Shown here: piece after piece, positions 60,824-64,000 of the stretch
Layout of the letters: every line of letters starts with the position of its first letter
Numbering within the stretch: the first letter of the stretch is position 1
NCBI GenBank assembly: GCA_013360695.1
Contig: JABWBC010000002.1
Location: 1 to 64,000 of the forward strand
Direction of reading: 5' to 3'
DNA: 64,000 bases
From: Phycisphaerales bacterium
GTDB lineage: Bacteria; Planctomycetota; Phycisphaerae; Phycisphaerales; UBA1924
The notes under the pieces: generated by a model
Seen by the model: only the letters and a program-made list of their open reading frames with translations
Told to the model about the DNA's origin: nothing
Databases searched by the model: none
Translations under genes and position numbers: made by a program

Positions 60824-62095
60824 TCAGCAACCAAGGTCAAAGGCCTGGGCGAACTCGTCGTAGTCGTTGCCGTTGACGAACCCGTCGCCGTTGAAGTCCG
60901 CGGCGGCGCTGCCCGCGTCGAACCAGCTCGCAAACTGGTCAAAGTCGTCGCCATTCACGAACCCGTCGGCGTTGACGTCCGAAGGGCAGGGTGGTGTGAG
61001 GTTCTCGTAGATCGACACGATGTTGGAATCTCGTCCGGTCACGATCAGCTCCGCCGATGGCGAGCCGACCAGGTTGCCCATCGCGATGTGCGAGGGCGTG
61101 GCGCCAGTCGCGACGATCGCCGGGGCCGCCAGTGTTCCACCGAGGTTCTCGAGGATCGACATCGACGCGCTGTCGACGTTGAGCACGGCGAGGTCGGCAT
61201 CGCCGTCGCGGTCCAGGTCCGCGGCCACGACTTGCCCGGAGTTCATTCCACCGGTCGGGCTCAGGGTCGGGGCGCCGAACACGCCCGCGGCATTGCGGAA
61301 AACGAACACCTGGTTGGCGACCGCGTTGTCCGACGCGACCACCGCCAGGTCCATATCGCCGTCGCGCTCGATGTCGGTGAACACCACGCCGTCCGGGCGG
61401 TAGGGATTCCCGACGTTCAGCGTGCCCACGCCCGCGAACCCGCCCGCGCCGTTGCCGGCCAGGAGCGAGACGTTCCGGTCGCGATGGTTGGTCGCGGCCA
61501 GATCAACCTTGCCGTCGCCGTTGAAATCGCCGGCCGCCACGCCGTAGGGTTCTTCGCCCGTGGCGACGCTCGACACAGCGAACGCGGCGCCGTTCCAGCT
61601 GGCGATCGAGAGGTCGTTCGAGTCTCGGTTGGCGGTGATGAAGTCGGGACGGAGGTCGCCGTTGACATCGGAGACGATCATGGCGCGGGGGTCGGCGCCG
61701 ATCACGCCGGAGGCCCCCGGCGCGAACACGCCACCGGTGTTCATATAGGCCCGGATCGTGCTGGTGTTCTTCAGCACGACGACGAGGTCGTTGTCGCCGT
61801 CGGCGTCAAGGTCGGATGCCGCGATCGAGTCGGGCCCCGTGCCCGCGCCGGTCAGGAGCGTGGCGGGCGCGCCCAGGCCCACGCCGCTGTTGAGATAGAT
61901 CAGGATCTTGTCGGGCGTGTCGGTGGTGACGGCCAGGTCGCGCAGGCCGTCGCCGTTGAAGTCGGCCACGACGCTCGAGCTGGGGCGCTGCGCGGCGGCG
62001 ATGTCGGTGCGTGGGCCGAAGCTGACGCCCGCCAGAGCCGAACCGGCGAGGGCCGCCAGGGCCAGGGCTGAAATGCTGTGCTTGATCTTCATCAT
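60824..62095 (-). CDS. Secreted FG-GAP/VCBS-repeat protein with GC-terminal dockerin (block 2)
   Basis: A 423-residue secreted protein; signal peptide ALALAALAGSALAG. Seven or so FG-GAP repeats with calcium loops (DFNGDGLRDLAVT, DLDADGDNDLVVV, DVNGDLRPDFITA, DFNGDGKVDLAAT, DIERDGDMDLAVV, DLDRDGDADLAVL) should fold as a seven-bladed propeller. The dockerin has DVNADGFVNGDDFDQF and DFNGDGFVNGNDYDEF and ends DLGC, like the block-1 FG-GAP protein. Start is the first of two adjacent ATGs. It diverges from the fourth sigma-kinase pair with 186 bases between starts. Confidence 0.84.
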   Translation of the reverse strand: MMKIKHSISALALAALAGSALAGVSFGPRTDIAAAQRPSSSVVADFNGDGLRDLAVTTDTPDKILIYLNSGVGLGAPATLLTGAGTGPDSIAASDLDADGDNDLVVVLKNTSTIRAYMNTGGVFAPGASGVIGADPRAMIVSDVNGDLRPDFITANRDSNDLSIASWNGAAFAVSSVATGEEPYGVAAGDFNGDGKVDLAATNHRDRNVSLLAGNGAGGFAGVGTLNVGNPYRPDGVVFTDIERDGDMDLAVVASDNAVANQVFVFRNAAGVFGAPTLSPTGGMNSGQVVAADLDRDGDADLAVLNVDSASMSILENLGGTLAAPAIVATGATPSHIAMGNLVGSPSAELIVTGRDSNIVSIYENLTPPCPSDVNADGFVNGDDFDQFASWFDAGSAAADFNGDGFVNGNDYDEFAQAFDLGC

Positions 62096-62281
62096 CTTCC
62101 CTTTCAGTGCGTGGAGTGTGTCGTTCCTGAGCCAGTTCCGAAGCACGCCACCCGATTGCTCAATTCGGACTTGACGGACACCCCGCTCGTGGGTCAAATC
62201 AACGGATCGAGCGGGGGGACCGCAACCATGCGTCGCCGCGCCCCGCTTTCTGTCAGGCTTTCTTTTTTTCCGGGCTTCCGC

Positions 62282-62863
62282 ATGACCTCCCCAGGGAGAC
62301 ACGACATCACCGTCCTCCTCGCCCGCGCGCAGCGCGGCGATCGCCACGCCACCAATGAGCTCTTCCCGCTCGTCTATGAAGAGCTCCGCGTGCTCTCGCA
62401 GCAGCACCTCGCCCAGGAACGCCGCGGCCACACGCTCCAGCCCACCGCGCTCGTCAACGAGGCGTATCTGCGCCTGGTCGGCGACGGCGAGGTCACATGG
62501 GAAAGCCGGGCTCACTTCTTCGGCGCCGCCGCCCGCGCCATCCGGCGCATCCTCACCGACCACGCTCGCAGCAAGGGACGCGTGAAGCGCGGCGGGGGAG
62601 AGAGGCCCGTGCCGCTCTCCGACGACTCCGTCGCCGCGCCCCTCGACGAATCACTCGATCTGGTCGCGGTCGACGCGGCCCTGGAAAAGCTCGCCGCCCT
62701 CGACGCGCAGAAGGCCAAGGTCGTCGAACTCCGCTTCTTCGCCGGGCTGACGGGCGACCAGGTCGCGCTGGCGCTCGGCGTATCGCCGAGCACCGTGGCG
62801 CGCGACTGGCAGTTCGCACGCGCGTGGCTCCACCGCGAGATCAGCCGGGAGTTGGAGGCTTGA
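62282..62863 (+). CDS. ECF-type RNA polymerase sigma factor
   Basis: A 193-residue sigma factor: ELFPLVYEELRVLSQQHLA, GHTLQPTALVNEAYLRLVG, HFFGAAARAIRRILTDHARSKGRVKRGG, region 4 VVELRFFAGLTGDQVALALGVSPSTVARDWQFARAWL. It is nearly the same as the third sigma in the recognition helix. The ATG at MTSPGRHDITV is preferred; the track start lies in the divergent gene's leader. It overlaps the kinase start by four bases (TTGA). Confidence 0.88.
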   Translation: MTSPGRHDITVLLARAQRGDRHATNELFPLVYEELRVLSQQHLAQERRGHTLQPTALVNEAYLRLVGDGEVTWESRAHFFGAAARAIRRILTDHARSKGRVKRGGGERPVPLSDDSVAAPLDESLDLVAVDAALEKLAALDAQKAKVVELRFFAGLTGDQVALALGVSPSTVARDWQFARAWLHREISRELEA

Positions 62864-64000
62864 CGCCGGATCGCCTCAGGAAGGTCGAGCGCATCTACGC
62901 CGCCGTCCTCGACGCACCGGAGGTCGATCGCGCCGCCGCGCTCGACGCCCACTGCGCGGGCGACCACGCACTCCGCGCCGAGGTCGAGTCGCTCCTCTCG
63001 CACGCCGGCGCGATGGGTGGCTTCCTCGCCACCCCCGTCATGGGCCCCGCGTTCACCCTCGCATCCGCCCTCGACGACCCCCTCGCCGACGAGCTCATCG
63101 GCCGGAGCATCGGCGCCTACACCATCGTCACGCGCGTCGCCTCCGGCGGCATGGGCTCGGTCTACAAGGCAGCACGCTCCGGCGCGGACTTCGAGCAGAC
63201 CGTCGCGCTCAAGGTCGTCAATCGCGGCATGGACAGCGAGGAGATCCTCCGTCGCTTCCGGCGCGAGCGCCAAACGCTTGCCTCGCTCAACCACCCCAAT
63301 ATCGCGCGCCTCTTCGACGGCGGCATCACGCCCGACGGGCGGCCATACCTCGTCATGGAGTTCGTCGACGGCACGCCGCTCGATGTCTACTGCCGCCACC
63401 ACCGCCTGACGCTGCGTGAACGCCTGGTGATTTTCGACAAGGTGTGCGCCGCCGTCGCCTCCGCCCACCGCGCCCTGGTCGTTCATCGCGACCTCAAGCC
63501 CGCCAACATCCTCGTCACCGCGCAGGGCGAGCCCAAACTCCTGGACTTCGGCATCGCGGGCGTGCTTACGCCCGCCGGAACCACCGCCATCACCGCGCCC
63601 ACCGAGCGGCGTCTCACTCCCGACTACGCCAGCCCCGAACAAGTGATGGGCGGCCCGATCGGAACCGCGTCCGACGTCTACTCGCTGGGCGCGGTGCTCT
63701 ACGAACTTATCACAGGCGCGCGGGCCCACGTCTTTTCGGGCCACTCCACCCCCGAGATCGAGCGCGTGATCCGCGATGTCGTCCCGCCGCCGCCCAGCAT
63801 CCGCGTCGCCACGGAGAAGGACGACCACGCCAGTCTCGGCGAGACTTCGCTGGCGCGCCTTTCGCGCCACCTCGCCGGCGACCTCGACACCATTGTCCTG
63901 ACCGCGCTCCGCAAGGAGCCCGAGCGACGCTACGCCGGTGTCGAGCTGCTCGCGCTCGACATCCGCGCCTACCTCGACGACCGCCCCATCGCCGCCCGCC
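62860..64000 (+). CDS. Ser/Thr protein kinase (partial, cut by window end)
   Basis: Missing from the track because it runs off the right edge. The TTG start overlapping the sigma stop gives LTPDRLRKVERIYAAVLDAP, which lines up residue for residue with the kinase at 42 kb (PERLRRVEELYFRMLELS). The kinase domain is complete up to the edge: SGGMGSVYKA, Lys in VALKVV, HRDLKPANILV (about 208), DFGIAGV, LTPDYASPEQVMGG and the C-lobe LTALRKEPERRYAG. The membrane segment and sensor lie beyond the window; TPR repeats are expected by likeness to the 42-kb kinase. Confidence 0.88.
   Translation, partial: MTPDRLRKVERIYAAVLDAPEVDRAAALDAHCAGDHALRAEVESLLSHAGAMGGFLATPVMGPAFTLASALDDPLADELIGRSIGAYTIVTRVASGGMGSVYKAARSGADFEQTVALKVVNRGMDSEEILRRFRRERQTLASLNHPNIARLFDGGITPDGRPYLVMEFVDGTPLDVYCRHHRLTLRERLVIFDKVCAAVASAHRALVVHRDLKPANILVTAQGEPKLLDFGIAGVLTPAGTTAITAPTERRLTPDYASPEQVMGGPIGTASDVYSLGAVLYELITGARAHVFSGHSTPEIERVIRDVVPPPPSIRVATEKDDHASLGETSLARLSRHLAGDLDTIVLTALRKEPERRYAGVELLALDIRAYLDDRPIAAR

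Noticed and set aside
44870-62095. Many near-identical 20-30-base units such as gtcgtagtcgtcgccgttgac resembling a CRISPR array
   Set aside because: They are paired at the ends of separate genes, code for dockerin loops in frame, and have no regular spacers or cas genes.
62512-63870. 452-aa minus-strand ORF
   Set aside because: It is antisense to the fourth sigma gene and the partial kinase, both of which have full family motifs.

Overview
The window is GC-rich chromosomal DNA from a planctomycete, most likely of the class Phycisphaerae. Three features point there. Twelve secreted proteins carry a C-terminal two-loop dockerin ending in Gly-Cys. Two giant surface proteins carry a LEPR-XLL-like N-terminal motif. 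Four ECF sigma factors are each coupled to a Ser/Thr protein kinase. The lineage call rests on recognising these families, not on a database search.

Region 1 (about 1-18,300) is ordinary housekeeping DNA. It holds the tail of an unidentified gene, XerC recombinase, two lipoproteins (one a PD40 propeller), two small unknowns, a lone nuoC, proC, accA, a DksA-like protein with a histone-like Lys/Ala/Pro tail translationally coupled to lspA, a TPR-like membrane protein, an MBL-fold hydrolase, a DinB-like protein, a minus-strand chain (GT39 glycosyltransferase, truB, metallophosphoesterase, ThiF-type E1 enzyme; two of its three junctions are 4-base or 22-base overlaps), a PAP2 phosphatase and tRNA-Ser(GGA).

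Region 2 (about 18,300-44,800) is accessory DNA. Next to the tRNA is an eroded tyrosine-integrase C-terminus whose 210-bp tail recurs beside a truncated IS5-type transposase at 38.8 kb. A second 107-bp repeat lies directly 3' of two dockerin genes. Between these lie large secreted proteins on the minus strand (HAF-repeat, beta-helix, a lipase-containing LEPR-XLL giant, a second LEPR-XLL protein). Three sigma-kinase pairs on the plus strand each fire away from the start of a surface-protein gene.

Region 3 (about 44,800-64,000) is a head-to-tail run of nine dockerin genes on the minus strand. Eight of them form two successive four-gene blocks in the same order: beta-helix, YSWRYYRP propeller, a variable gene, FG-GAP protein. 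This suggests an old tandem duplication. The run ends at a fourth divergent sigma-kinase pair, cut by the window edge.

The most striking theme is the recurring arrangement [large secreted protein <-> ECF sigma > transmembrane kinase], seen four times with 129-229 bp between the divergent starts. It suggests that each signalling pair may control, or be controlled by, its neighbouring surface protein. That functional link is inference; the gene order is seen directly.
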